Of a stretch of DNA of 64,000 bases, positions 1 through 12,439 are shown piece by piece. Under the pieces are notes generated by a model that saw nothing but the letters and a program-made list of their open reading frames with translations, was not told the origin of the DNA and did not search any database. Positions within the stretch are counted from its first letter, which is position 1; each line of letters starts with the position of its first letter. The stretch comes from Dastarcus helophoroides (Eukaryota; Arthropoda; Insecta; Coleoptera; Bothrideridae), in NCBI GenBank assembly GCA_028583605.1, contig CM053331.1, forward strand, positions 17,282,857 to 17,346,856, written 5' to 3'. A program made the translations under genes and the position numbers.

Positions 1-1023
1 ATAACGCGTTTCTTCCGGTAACATTTTCTAATAACTTTAAAAAATGCAAAAATTTAAATATTCGATAATTTTGTCCATGAGTGTAGTATACATTTTCTTA
101 TTCAGGCACCACTTCAAATTTTTGAATAGCAATTTATATTTTTTATTGCATTTTCTAATTTCTTATGAAAAATAAGGGTCATATTGTAAATACAAGTTTT
201 TTGAATCACCAATATTTTTCGAGTTATTCAAATGTTTGTGCGAAAACAGCATTTTTTATGTGATGTAAAAAATGTATTACGGCTAGGAAGGACATCATAG
301 ATAAATGATTTATTGAGGAGTTATTTTCAAATAGGTGCTTAATTAAATCCCCTATTTAGGTTTTTAGGATACTGTACAAGATGATAAAAAAATTATTTCG
401 CTTTCAAAGAAGTTTAAATGGCCAAACCTCGCTTATTTTATATGGAACTCCCAATTTTCTTTGATGATTGAATCGGTCTCTTCATTAACTACAGCCTTTG
501 TTAAGTAGGCTCTATGCCAAAAATTACTGGTAATCGAGATATTGTCACTTTTCTTGATGAGGCGGTAAAATTTATCAAATGTTAAGAACATTTCGACAAA
601 GGAGGCTTTGCATTGATTATTTTGTACAAAACTGGCAATTTGGTCACCAGCAAAAACTCTTGACTTATTATGTATGCATCGATTTTTCTTTGTGACAATT
701 TATCAAAGAAAATGTTTGTACACCATAAAGAGACGTTGAAAATGTGTAAAAATTAAAATGAGGAACAATCTAAGTAACTTCGGTAATGTTCACAAATGTC
801 TTTAGATCATTTCGCAATGGGATGTAAAAATGCACGGAAGAAAACGAATTCGAAATTACATACGACATTTCATTTTGGTTGTCCAGTTATGAAATATTCT
901 GTATAAAAACTACGCAACCTACGTATTCGAACATAGGAGTGCGCAAGCATAATGCATGATTGTGATCTCGAAAACAAGAATCGGCCACAATTGTAAATCG
1001 GGAATCGGCCCAGAGAACTTAAG
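1..1023. other. AT-rich stretch without recognisable gene
   Basis: I see no coding exon, RNA gene or paired inverted termini here. The two short minus-strand reading frames near 870-1107 come from the repeated end of the neighbouring MITE and are not genes. Confidence 0.6.
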
Positions 1024-1444
1024 CACAAAATAAGTAACAACCAGAAGCACAAAATAAATAACAACCTGAAACACAAAGCAAACAACAACCAGAAGGTTAA
1101 CTCTCATCTTATCTCTTTGTGGTCGAAGGTGACAACCTGTGACCTCGAATTGTTAAAAACTGCTTTTTTACATAGTGAATAGCATATTATTCCAGTTATT
1201 ATGTTATGATGTTATTTGAGTAATTTTTAGAATTACTTTAAAAAATTAAATCCTACAATAAAATTGGTAGAACGAAATATGATACTTCAGTCCTAAAGAA
1301 AAGGATACACAGAGTTGGATGTAAAATCGGACCTTCCCATCGCTACTGCACTGACAGTTTCGACGTAGATGAGCTTGAAGGCCACAGAACTCAAACGGTC
1401 ACTTGGTGGCGAGAGTTAGCCTTCTGGTTGTTATTTATTTTGTG
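1024..1444. mobile_element. MITE with terminal inverted repeats, left end triplicated
   Basis: The left end reads CACAAAATAAGTAACAACC and the right end is its inverse (GTTATTTATTTTGTG at 1430-1444). Both continue inward through an AGAAGGTTAACTCTC-like block. The left terminal 24 bp occurs three times in tandem (1024-1047, 1048-1071, 1072-1095) with a few differences per copy. The interior has no coding capacity. A second copy in opposite orientation lies at about 59222-59626 inside a mariner, sharing the TGTGACCTCGAA and CTGCTTTTTTACATAG blocks. Two independent copies with matching termini support a short non-autonomous DNA transposon; the superfamily is not determined. Confidence 0.7.
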
Positions 1445-4400
1445 ACTTAAATACCCGAGATGTTGCGTTGCGAGAACTCTGAGAGTATTCGAATGCTTCA
1501 GTTGAGAAACGGATGCACTCGAGATCTTGCTAGAGTCGAATACATCTCGCAACTTGTATTCGAATAGCCCAACACTTTTGTGTAAGATTGGTTAAGTAGT
1601 AGTTTAATTGTTATTAAACAATAATTCAGCTTTTTAGGGAATAATTAAATTTAGGAACTATGATCTGTATATCTTTTATAGATGTTGTGGATTAACTGCC
1701 CCAAGAACGGTCAACCCTACTGATGTTCAATAATGTGAGATAGTTGAGGCAAGGAAAACTATTTGAGCGAGTTGTGGAAATGGCAAAAATTATGCTAATT
1801 CTTAAGTTAGGAGATTTTACCAATGAAGTTGTATTTAAAAAGATGACATATTTTGAAAGTAAATTTAAAGTTTTTAAATGAGAATTGGAATGAAGGCATT
1901 TTCCTCAAAATAAAGCAGTACTTTGGGAAGACCAGTGCCACTGTATACGAAGTAGCAGAGAAAGGGGCGACTTTAATATCGTGAGGTAACATTAATACTA
2001 GCTTCCATTACAAAGTCGGACTTTCGATATTAAAGACTTGAACCTTTAAATATCAACTCTTTTTTTAATAGCTTGAAGTTTTGACTTTAAATTCGAAATT
2101 TAAAAACCATGTCAGATGATTTATTTTACATATTCTTCACGAAATTCATTTTTCTTCAAATTTCGATTTTAGATTGGAAATTTCAGATCTTTCACTTCTA
2201 AAGTGTAAAATATACATGCTTGGTACTATTTCACAGCTCATCATTAGGATTTTCTTAACTATTATAGATACCGAGTTGGTTTAATTACAAACAAAATGTC
2301 TAATGTTGCTACGTGCAAATATGGCAAAATACTGAATTTTAAATTTCACATTACGCAAAACTCCAGTATACCTTTGGCCCAAGTTTTTTGAATGTCAAAC
2401 ATTATAACGAAAAAATGTTTTCTATTGTTAACTTTGACTGTATTATATCTGTAACTATAAACTTTTGTACTAAGGTAAAATGAGTTAAATCGGCCTATTT
2501 GGACCCTAAAAGTGTCCCATTACAGTATAGTCCATTCTTTAAAAACATTCTGTATAGTATGTTGTAAACACAACACGCAACATGAAATCTTTTAGAAAGC
2601 AACTGTAATAAAAGGTAAACATTTTACCACAAAAGGATAAATCTTCAAATAGATGGAACATTGACAAGTTTATTAGAAATATTAACACATTTTAATCTTG
2701 GTCTCGAAATTTAATAATTCGTTGAATATAAAGAGGCAAGCTTCAAGCTAAACAATTTTTGAAAGTAATTACGAAAAGCAGAAAGGATTTTATTACCCGT
2801 AGCAGCCCGGAATTTTTCAAATGAAAACTGAAAAGAGGCATAATGTAAATGACGAAGTAATAATTCATTTCTTTATGTTTAATCTCACTGCTGACATTAC
2901 GCAGACACGATAATATGCGTCGCTTTGAAACCGTCAACAAGAAGAAACTTAATTACGAAAAACACTCCGCATTTTTACTGGATAACCACATAAAGCGAAC
3001 CGCAAATCTTATGCAAAGTAATCTCGTGAGAAGTGCATAATAGCATTACCCAAACAACAAGCACTCGCTATAAACGCCGGGTAGAGGCATTCTCAAATCA
3101 CGTAAATGCAAGATTAAAATTTGCAAACTAAAAATACGGGGGTGAATCTAATTACGCCTTAAGTAGGATACCCTACTAAAAGCCGCTGTTGGAGGTCTAA
3201 GTACAAAAGATATTAAAGAAATATGTGCTCTGCTTTAAAATACACGCTACATTGTGGCCTTTAAAAGTATGCAACATTAAAAACAGCAGAAGCCTCATTT
3301 CAGTCATAAAGTACGCCAAATTAAATGCGCTTTATAGAGAAACATATTTCCACTCAAACGGATTGATTTACACTTGAAGAAAAACATTGTTCAAAATTTG
3401 AAAACTGAAATGTTTAAATAAAAAAAATATATATAATGCATATGTCGTACGCTTATAGTGAAGTACGGTTGTTTGGGGTTAGAAATCTGTATGGGATTAT
3501 AAATCTATGTATGTATGTGCTATATAGAACTAGGAAAATATTTTGGACTTTTTGGTCCCTTTTAAAAACGTCTTAATTTAAAAAGCTTTTTTATTTAAAT
3601 TATTTAATAATAAATATTAAGTAATAGTCTCATCTATTTTCCTTTGCACTACTGTTTGCTACATTAATTTTGACAGCAACGTAACAATATCAAAAATATA
3701 TGCCGTAGGTTTATATCCAAATACAGGCTTTCCTGAAAAACCTAGGCATATCATGAAATGACGGCATTTAATGTAAAATCTTATTATTACATTATATCAT
3801 GCGACAAGGCTTCTCATGAAATGCCTAGTTTATTTAATTATATTGTGTGTAAATAACTTTACACTACCTGCCAAATTGATAAGCTAGCACCTTATGAAAT
3901 AAATATTTGAAGGTTAATTCTCATTTGTGTTTCGTGTTTTGGTACTTGCTTGCCTTTTCTTTGAAATGGAAGGATACTCTTTAAAAGTTGAAAAAGTTCA
4001 AGCACACTATGAAAAGTATTATTAATGGAAACCTAATAAATGGTCATGGAGCATAAAATATAGAAATAAAATAAATGAATTTTAACTATTTACATTGCGA
4101 CGTAGTAAAAATATTTGCAGATCAAAAAATACTTGCAAGGATGTTATTCGCACGTTAAAAGGAACACTAACCTTTATGTTTCAATAAACTTTTTGGTCCA
4201 TACATTTTTTCTTTTGAAAATAAGGGGCCGTTTGTAATTGTCACAGATATTATTACTAAAACATCTAATACAGCTTCAAGTGGAGGAATGAGACGTTTTG
4301 GCACGATAATTTTGTGTTTGTTTCAAAATGATCTGAATGTTAAAGAATTTTTTTTTAGTTGCTGTAAGCCGTTTTCGCAATGATCCATTCTCAGTGCATT

Positions 4401-5262
4401 TTCGTGCCGCCACGTAACTAACAATATCATAACAGTTTAACACTATATTAAGTATTTTGAATAAAACTTAAGAAAGAAAACTGATAAATTCAGTTTGTAC
4501 TAATAAATACTACAAAACATATACACATGAGACGTAAACAACAAGGCTAACAAACTGCACTAGAACTTTATCTAGGGGATTTACCAAGCAAAAAATTCCA
4601 GTGCGATGTGTGTCCAATATAACAAAGATGTCACTACCGTAATAACATATTAGATATAAAAGGTGCAATTTTTACATCTCACCTTAAGCGCCATTGAAGG
4701 GCACCCAAGGGCATCTACTCATTAGGCTTATGAGCCGCCTACAAAGGAATATGATGATAGGGTGTGGCTGTTTGTTGGAAGATTAATGTATCCGCGTTTA
4801 AACATTGGATTAAAGGTTTGTACTTCTTTTTAATGGTCGAAAGGAGAAACGAAATATCTTGTGCCTATAATGAAAAATTATTTTTAATACCAGTTGGTGT
4901 ACCTTTACATTTTCTTTTCTGATTTTGCTAGGGTAGACAATGCATTTTGCCTTCATTGTATGCACGCCAGTGATGATAATAGACTTTTCATGAAAAGTCG
5001 TATTTCACTATAAGCCTACAATATATACACTGTTGACATTTGGATAAGTCGTTTTTGAAATTTGAGTTTAAAATCAGGGTAGTCTGGAAAACAAATGTTT
5101 TATTTGAATTCTGGTTGTGACAGTTCATTACAGGTTTCCTTAGGTTTTTGTTTACCAATTAAAAGTGATTTCGACTGTTTTTATAATATAGGATATACCG
5201 AAGAACAGAAATGCTTAATATTTTTAACTAAATATTTCAATATATTTAAATGTCAATAATGC
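1445..5262. other. Long AT-rich interval, mostly featureless
   Basis: No open frame longer than about 65 codons looks coding and no RNA gene was recognised. Short internal symmetries exist, for example around 3740 and 3820 where words like CCTAGGCAT and ATGCCTAG recur, but they do not define an element. A possible zinc-finger relic at 4590-4720 is listed separately. Confidence 0.5.
4590..4720 (+). pseudogene. Possible BED-type zinc finger relic
   Basis: Translating across stops, one frame gives a CDVC pair, about 30 residues of spacer, then SHLKRH followed by a basic stretch. This order (C-x2-C then H-x4-H with a preceding small helix) resembles the BED finger at the N terminus of hAT-type transposases. 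At least two stops interrupt it and no transposase body was recognised downstream. The pattern is short and could be chance. Confidence 0.2.
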
Positions 5263-6519
5263 ATATGTTACGGCTAAAATGAATACTTGGTTAGTTTTAA
5301 AACTAACCAGTTGGTTTGCAAACATACTAAATTAGCTGCTATTTTAAAGAAATCAGCCATTTCCAACAAAATAGCGGATGCTAAATTGGGAGTTTAGAAA
5401 CTACCTGGTTAGTATGCAAACTAATTATTTGCTTTGGTTTATTTATACATTTTATGTGATTATTTTCACATTAACCAAATATTTTGTTGACTTTGTATAC
5501 TAGCAGTTGGTACTGTTAGCAAATACTGTTACTGCAACCGTTTTAGTTGCACAAAATAGCAGGTTTACTGGTTAGTTTATAAACTAACTAAACAGATAAG
5601 CAATAACTGGAAACTAGAATCTCAAATAGCAGGAGTGAGGTTATATTAAGTTAGTTAAGAATTGTTTCGTTTATATTTAAAAATTGCTGTCAATTGAAAC
5701 TGTGAAAGATATGGTAAGTACACTTCGAGCAACATTTGAATATACTTTAGTATAGAGAAATAATGAAGATTACGTTAAATGCCAATGCACCAAAAGGTGC
5801 ATAACAAGAAATGTAAATGCGTCAGCTCTAGATAGGGCTATCAGCTGTCTTAATTTCGGTGGAATATTTCCGATTTTATAATTATTTATCCTAAGTTCTG
5901 TCTAACTTGCAAATATTTCTGGTTTTTGACAGTTCAAGCTTCATGGCTGTCGGAACCAAATTTACAATTTTTAAAAGTTTCCGATTTCTTGGACGACGAT
6001 AATCATGCGGCATTTTTTTAGTGGATAAGAGTTATTTATTAGTGTATCCCTTGCTTTAATTTGGAAACTTGACAGTTCTATTCGACATTAAAATACAACA
6101 AACAGTAAATGGCTCCAAAGCAAAGAATAAAATTACTTATTTGTTGTTTTTGTGATAAATTACAATATTTAGAATGAGAATTTCACCTATATTTATAATG
6201 AAATAAAATTAGCTCGTGAATTCGCCTATTTGAAATACCAAAGTACTCATATTAATAGAGACTAAAATAAATTTTGTAAATTTTCATTTAGTATCAAAAC
6301 TAGCCGCTATTATATTAAACTTATTCAAAATTCCCATTTTAACCATAATATGTAGATAGTTTGCATATTGACTAGATAGTTTCAAAACTGTCAACTGATT
6401 ATCTGCTATTTTGCTGGAAACGGCTGATTCCTTCAAACTAGCAACTTCGATAGTTATTTTGAAAACAAACTAGTTATTTTCAAAACTAACCAATTATCCA
6501 TTTTAGCCATAACATATAC
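5263..6519. mobile_element. Long-inverted-repeat element, about 1.26 kb
   Basis: The left end (ATGTTACGGCTAAAATG, then TTGGTTAGTTTTAAAACTAAC) is mirrored at the right end, whose reverse complement reads ATGTTATGGCTAAAATGG, then TTGGTTAGTTTTGAAAATAAC. Homology continues inward with blocks such as AGCTGCTATTTT and the matching TAGCAG/CTGCTATTTTGCTGG region. The motif built around ACTAACCAG and GGTTAGT recurs several times inside the arms. There is no transposase frame. It is best called a foldback-like or long-TIR non-autonomous element; the superfamily is unknown. Confidence 0.7.
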
Positions 6520-6523
6520 ATAT

Positions 6524-6814
6524 TGTAACCAATTTGTTTCTCACTACAGGGATCTAGAAAATGGTAAGAAATATAGCATCTGTTAAATTAAGGCAAAGCT
6601 GCACAATTTGGCCATTAGGAGTATACCGTTGAAAAATACGGTTTAAAATTTTATTTTTTTTCTCAAAAATCTCAAGGGCAGCAAAAGAAATTTTCGAGTT
6701 CTCGATGGCATATTACTGGTAACCAAATTACGCAACTTTGCTCCAATTTAACCGATGCTCTATCTCTTTACCGCTTTCCAGATCCCTGTAGTAAGAAGCG
6801 AATTTGTTGCAACC
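6524..6814. mobile_element. Short hairpin element (~290 bp) with ~110-bp arms
   Basis: The left arm GTAACCAATTTGTTTCTC ACTACAGGGATCT is the inverse of the right arm ending GATCCCTGTAGTAAG, AAGCGAATTTGTTGCAAC. Pairing continues through AAATTAAGGCAAAGCTGC on the left and GCAACTTTGCTCCAATTT on the right. It directly abuts the previous long-inverted-repeat element. It is non-coding. Confidence 0.7.
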
Positions 6815-6899
6815 TGTATATTTATGAAAATAGAAAAAAAACCGATTTTTTATTTAGATAATAATCCACAGGGTGTATTATTGAAATACCAAATTTTTA

Positions 6900-7060
6900 T
6901 TTATTTATTTTTTTGACATTGCGATGCACATTAATTTTTTTTGATATATTTAAAAGATGGTACATAAAAAAAATGTTTAACTTTTGTATTCAAGGTTTTT
7001 TTTTTTGTAGCTTCTGAAACCAAACCTCTAGGTAGGGTGCAAAATATAAAAAGAGAGTCT
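6900..7060. repeat. Fragment of the TACAGGGTC inverted-repeat family
   Basis: The words CTTTTGTATTCAA, AAACCTCTAGGTAGGGTGC and AAAATATAAAAAGAGAGTC match, in order and with small changes, the right arm near 28860-28985 of the element that carries the Penelope insertion. Only one arm is seen here. Confidence 0.5.
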
Positions 7061-8825
7061 GTACCTATGGATGGAAGAAAATTTTATTGTTAGGTACTGT
7101 AACGTAATTTATTACTTTGACGTGGGCAGGCGCGTACGAGAAGGGATAATCAAACTAGCAGGCACAAACAAGCAACGTTGAATTCATAGTACGAGATTTC
7201 CTGCATGGCAAAGAATAATATGGAACTAGAGATAGTAGCATATTTAAATTTTTAACAACGAATTAAAGTCAGTGGTGTTGATTGAATAAATTAATTAAAT
7301 AGATTTATTCAACTAACGCCAGTGGACACCGTGTATAAAAAAGTTTATTAAATTAACTGTCCACCTTATCGGATTAGTAAACCTCAATCAAGTTGATTTT
7401 CAGAAGTTGCTGGGAACTAAGTTCAGATTGATATTTTTGTGTTGAATTATTTACTAAACATTGTGTCTAATAATTTTACTTTCCCGAGGAAAGAGAAGGG
7501 AACACCTAACCGAAAACCACCCTTCTAAACCTACCTCCTATATCTAAATGAAAGTTAAGTATATACTGTCATCAAATGTTATTCATGTGCATAATATGTT
7601 ATCTCAGTATAAATTGTTCATATATTATCCATGTGTTTATTAATGTGTTATATTGATACAAAGTTGTTCGAAGAGAATTTTATTAATTTGTGAAAAAGGA
7701 GCTCAATACAACCTATCGCCGCCAGTAGAGAAGAAAATTGTTACAGTAGCTTTTTACCTAGAAAGAGTTTAAACAGTTCGGACTCAGGAATAAGCGAGAA
7801 ATAGGTGAAAATAATAAAAACGCAAAGATCGAGAAGATTCCACATCTTGATGGTATATAATTTCATAATGAAAGATCCTGGAAACTTGTATAAATATATA
7901 ACAAAAGTTTCGATTAGAAGCGAAGTCAGTTAAGTTGTAAAATGGGAAGATAGGGGAAAACAGAGGGAGTTAGAGGGCGAATCGAGATCATATATTGTAC
8001 ACCGTTGTAATTAAGTGACTGCAATCAACTTTTTACTTTTGAATAAGGTTTGTTAAAACGGAAAAGTTCTATTTTTTTTTTGACATCCAACTTTTCTGCA
8101 TTTGGGTTAGGTAATCTTACGATTTTTGCTGTCCATTCCAAAAGTACCTTCAAATGTGCATTTATCGGATTGGTTTTATCATCATACTGCCATGAGATCG
8201 AAACCGATGGTTTCCAAACTCTGAATCTTAAAAATGATTTAGCTTATAGGTCTGTATTAGAGATTTGTTTTATTTTAAAGATTGTTGTTTAATTAAATCT
8301 ATTGTATCCATATTAGGACGAGTGTGATCATTTTGGCCTACTTATTTACTATTCACTTTTATCAAAATACCGGAACGTTTATTTAGGCGATTTTTAATTC
8401 TTGGGGCCAAAAAATAGATACTTTTTATTTAGACTTTAAATTACATATTATTAAGTTTTAAAACATATACCTAACAATAGTAGCATCTGTTCGTGAACGG
8501 TTTGTGATACCTCTATGCACAGGCGATCTATATTACAAATAAACACAGAATTTTAATTTTTAAGAAAAAGACATTGCTTATAAAAATTTTTGCTTGTCTT
8601 GAAACCCCCAATCAAAATGGTTAGTTCAATTTAAGCCTGTTCAAAGTTTGAATAATTTCAAAAACCAAGTGAAGTAAAAAGTAATAAAGGGGCTTAAATG
8701 TTAACGCTATAGATGAGATCCAAATGATTAGGTTAATAGTATTCTGTGATATTCTTAAATCTAAAAACATGTATACGAAAGGCAATAATCTTTCGGTAAT
8801 ACCATTAGTGGTCTAAATTCTACAT
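7061..8825. other. Interval without recognised genes
   Basis: Nothing convincing was seen. A near-perfect palindrome (GTTGATTGAATAAAT inverted as ATTTATTCAACTAAC) sits at 7279-7318. The 80-codon frame at 8050-8292 lacks coding features such as known motifs or splice context. Confidence 0.5.
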
Positions 8826-8830
8826 CATGT

Positions 8831-9972
8831 ACAGTGTTAGTTTTCTTAATGGATACCCCCCATTTTTATTCTTATTTTTGACCGATTCAAAAAATTAAAC
8901 AACTGTTTTTTACGGTTTTCTAAAAGGCTCTTATTTTTGCTAACGAACTGGCAGTAGCATTATAAATATACAGGGCATGCAAAAAGGTTAGACTTTTTTA
9001 AATAGAACAGCCTGTATAGTTTTGTGGATTAAGTTTCTTCAGTCATTCTGATTTCAAATATATACACATTTTATATAATTGGCTTACTGGATTTTGAGTT
9101 ATTTTAATTTTAATTTGACTCTTAATAAATCAATAAATTAAGTAATCTGCATACAAAGCAAAAATTTATGAATTTTTCAAGCAAATTACATCAAATTTTT
9201 AAATTAGGTATAATTAATTTGATACATTTCAAACAATCTTTAGTAAAATTATAACGAATTTTTCGAAAAACTGATGCATCTTCTTAAATTTGATTTTATT
9301 TAATTTTAATTGTTTGACAGTTGTCACTGGTTTACTATAATTTTCTAATGGATTCAGATCTTAAATCCGCGCAGCATAACAAATGGGACCATTAGAATCC
9401 ATTGGTATATATTTTTTTATAAAATGCTCAACAAAAAATTTTGTAGTAAGCTAGTTAAAACTATAAAATGATTATAAAGACAAATGAAATAAAATTTATA
9501 CTAAATATTGATGCATCAATTTTTCAAAAATTCCTTCTAATTTAATAAAATGTTTTTTGAAATGTATGGAAATTAATGGTGGTTATTTTAAAACTGTGAT
9601 GCATTTGTCTTAATAATTCATATATTTTATTTTGTTAACTGATTACTTCATTTGTTGATTTATTACGAGTTTATAAAATATCGCTTTTGTCTCGATATAG
9701 ACACAATAAAATTGGTAAGCCGAATATATAATATGTGTATATACTTGTGATCAGAAGGACTGAAGTAACTCAAATTTGAAAAAAATATATAGGGTGTTCT
9801 ATTTAAAAAATTCAAACTTTTTTGCATACCCTGTATATTTTTATCTCGTTACTGCCAGTCCGTTAGTAAAACTGAAAATTATTTAAAAAACTGTGCAGGA
9901 CAAGCTTATTAATTTTTTGAATTGGTCAAAAATAAAAATAAAAATGGGGGGTATCGATTAGGAAAACATTTT
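8831..9972. mobile_element. Long-inverted-repeat element, about 1.14 kb
   Basis: The left arm begins TTAGTTTTCTTAATGGATACC and carries ACGAACTGGCAGTAGC, ATATACAGGGCATGCAAAAA and TTCAGTCATTCTGAT in order. The right arm contains the same blocks reversed and complemented: CTGCCAGTCCGTTAG, TGCATACCCTGTATAT, and GATCAGAAGGACTGAAG. Homology runs inward to the centre near 9340-9400. A second member of the family with the same architecture is at 61226-62760. There is no transposase. The arms show many substitutions, so this copy looks old. Confidence 0.75.
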
Positions 9973-10274
9973 ACATTTTTAATTCTTAGGGTATGTTCTG
10001 TTAAAAGAAAACCTGGTATACATAATTTTAAAATTACCTTTTTAGAAATTAGGCAGTCAACGAACCAGTGTCAATCCCCTTATTTAGACTGACATTAGAA
10101 TTTATGTAAATTTCATTTAAGATAAAAAGCAGCTTTAATGTGGTCGGTTAGAGTTAATTAGGAGTCATGATTTTCTAGGTTGAAAAATAAAATGGGATGA
10201 ACAAAATTTTTGATCCTTTAATAATTATTCATTTTATGCGAAATTTGTGCCGATTCCAAAACTGTTAAAATATA

Positions 10275-10465
10275 CGGGGTGTTCTATTTAACAATCAAAA
10301 GTTGGTATCAGTTGTAACGAAAGTGAAAACAGTAGGAATGTTATTTTTATATCAAAATTTTACATTTCATAAGTACATCAAGTGGAGTAGTAAGTTTAAA
10401 AATTGTATCTTCATAAATAAAGAAAAAAATGGGAGTGTACCATGATCCTGTTACATCCGATATAC
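10275..10465. repeat. Dispersed repeat, second copy at about 39045-39240
   Basis: The run GGGGTGTTCTATTTAAC, TTGGTATCAGTTGTAACG, CATAAGTACATCAAGTGGAG, ATCTTCATAAATAAAGAAA, GATCCTGTTACATCCGAT matches the 39-kb copy block for block. Part of it (GTGTTAACACGGTATAACCGG) also appears near 24405-24430. It is non-coding; the family is not identified. Confidence 0.65.
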
Positions 10466-11421
10466 ACAAATTTTATTATTTATCAGTCATTAGAATTCAT
10501 ATCTTAGCAGTTAAGAAGAAAAATAAGGATACAATTTTACCTAAAATTAGAGGCAGGAAAATTAAAATAATCTTTTTGCAGAAACACAAAAGTAGATTCA
10601 GATAAACACGAAATAGGAAGGCAAAGTAAAGTCATATTCCAGTCTTGCCATTAAGAATCGAGAGTTGTTGATTCACATTTAAAACGAAAATTTTATACCT
10701 TGAGGACTTTGGAGTTGAAGGATACAGGATATTTGACTAATTAACCGTAAGAGGGTTCCATTTCTCAAACAGTACGCAGCAAATTAACATCTCAAAGCGA
10801 CTAATTTAGTCTTCATTGAATTATATTCTCTATAATTGACCTTCAGGTTTCAGATTCAGTTCGCAACAACTGACCGCTTGTGAGCTGAGCAAATTGCTTT
10901 AGTTTTCACTTGAGGATGATTCCTAATTTGTCTTAGATCTCTAATTAGAAATTCTGTCGTTAACAACGTTTACGGTTAGTGGGTTAAAACAGATTGCTTT
11001 TCAGTCTTGCGAATTTTAAACTGAAACGTTGTACACAGTTTTGGAAAAACTAATCCAAGCGGAAATGCTAAATATAAATTAAATTCTTAGTCTCGTTATC
11101 TCATAACATTCAACTTAAGCAAATAATAAACGCATATCGTTAGTAAAACTAAAAGTGTTCACCCCGCAACTTAGCTTAAAAGTTAAAGTTAAATTTTTGA
11201 CTCTTAAGCTCTTCAAATTTTAATCGTGAACTGAAAATAAAAACCTACCTTGTAACATAAATTGGACAAAAAAAATCTTTCCTATTTTATTCCCTTTTAC
11301 CATATGATCTATTACAGCGGTTGGAAATAAAAATGTTTTGTTGGATAGTAAGCATCTTATTCAGTGAACTTTCTGCCAAGGACTTAAAGCTAAATTTGTC
11401 AGTGAAAAATCATTTTTTCAG
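10466..11421. other. Interval without recognised genes
   Basis: Nothing specific was recognised. The interval ends in a pyrimidine-rich CATTTTTTCAG that could act as a 3' splice site for the exon-like segment that follows. Confidence 0.4.
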
Positions 11422-11526
11422 CGGATAAAATGAGTAATGCTACCACAGGACTTTCTACACCCGAAAGATTAAAACCATATAAAAGGTCAACAGAAATAGA
11501 TGCAGAATTGACAAAATTACTGGCAG
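11422..11526 (+). CDS. Candidate first coding exon of an unidentified host gene
   Basis: A CATTTTTTCAG acceptor-like sequence ends at 11421. The segment contains an ATG at 11430 preceded by GATAAA and an uninterrupted 32-codon frame starting MSNATTGLSTPERLKPYKRS and continuing with polar, charged residues to LTKLLAG. It then meets GTGATG, an acceptable donor, leaving phase 1. Amino-acid composition (Thr, Ser, Glu, Lys, Pro) is far from the Phe/Leu/Ile/Lys/Asn noise of random AT-rich frames nearby. I recognise no family and could not find a downstream exon in the window. The rest of the gene could lie beyond intervening elements, or this could be chance. Confidence 0.3.
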
Positions 11527-11719
11527 GTGATGATTTATACGCATCGCCTTCGATTTCGAAGAAGATTATTTGGCTTTAAAAACCATTATGTTTATTTATT
11601 TTATGCTATGGGTTTATTAATTATTAAAAATAGTTACTTCCGAAAAACATGTAAATCTAACTTATCTAACATAAATTTTCATAAAGAAACCACAACGACC
11701 AAGGTTTTCTTAAAATAAG

Positions 11720-12439
11720 ATATTAAATTTGTAGAAAAGGATATCAAGTGCCCATCGAAATGCAAAGAAATTTTTTTTATTTTTTTTGCTACTCAAAAAC
11801 CATTGGCCGGACAAAAAGTTAGGAAATAAAAAGTCTTAATGAAAACCAGTGGCGCGATCTAAAACCGTAGGGGAGCATTTTAACCAAGAAATGAAGGATG
11901 TTTATGATATTTGTACCTACTTTGAAAAAAAAACCAGTAGCGTACTATTTTTTTCGTTAAGAACATGCAAGGGCACGTTAGCGCGGACGCCAGTGATAGA
12001 AGTACAACAAATGTTTTATTTAAAGAAAAACAAAATTTTTTCTTAATTTTGAAGACCCTGTAACTCAAAAATAAAATAGTTTCGGGCCTTTGCTGATATA
12101 TATTTTTTTTCTTAATATCGTTCACGGATTTGCTCAAGTTTTAGCAGCTTATTTTAAATCACTCTGTATGTTATTATTATTATTTTTTAAGTAAGAGCAC
12201 AATTTTTTAAAAAATAAACTTATTTTTACATATCATTAGCTAAATATCCTATATATATTTTTTTAATTTCACTTACTGTAACTAAAATCTGAGGTTTTTA
12301 AATTTTGAATGCTCCACTAAATATGCTTCTACTACGAGATACACATACTATTTTTTTCTGACCTCGCAAACAATACTACTTAAACTAAGGAACTTTTATA
12401 AATTAATGACATTTTTTATTGTTATTTAATTTTCTATGA
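11720..12439. other. Repeat-like AT-rich interval
   Basis: The phrase around 12050-12140 (TAACTCAAAAATAAAATAG, GGGCCTTTGCTGATATA, then TTGCTCAAG) resembles blocks near 32500-32620 and 44500-44580, so it is probably another decayed copy of that dispersed family. Overlapping short frames at 11849-12137 on both strands look non-coding. Confidence 0.4.

Noticed and set aside
870..1107. Two overlapping minus-strand frames with LLFILCFWLLL-type repeats
   Set aside because: They translate the triplicated 24-bp MITE end; the periodicity is that of the DNA repeat.
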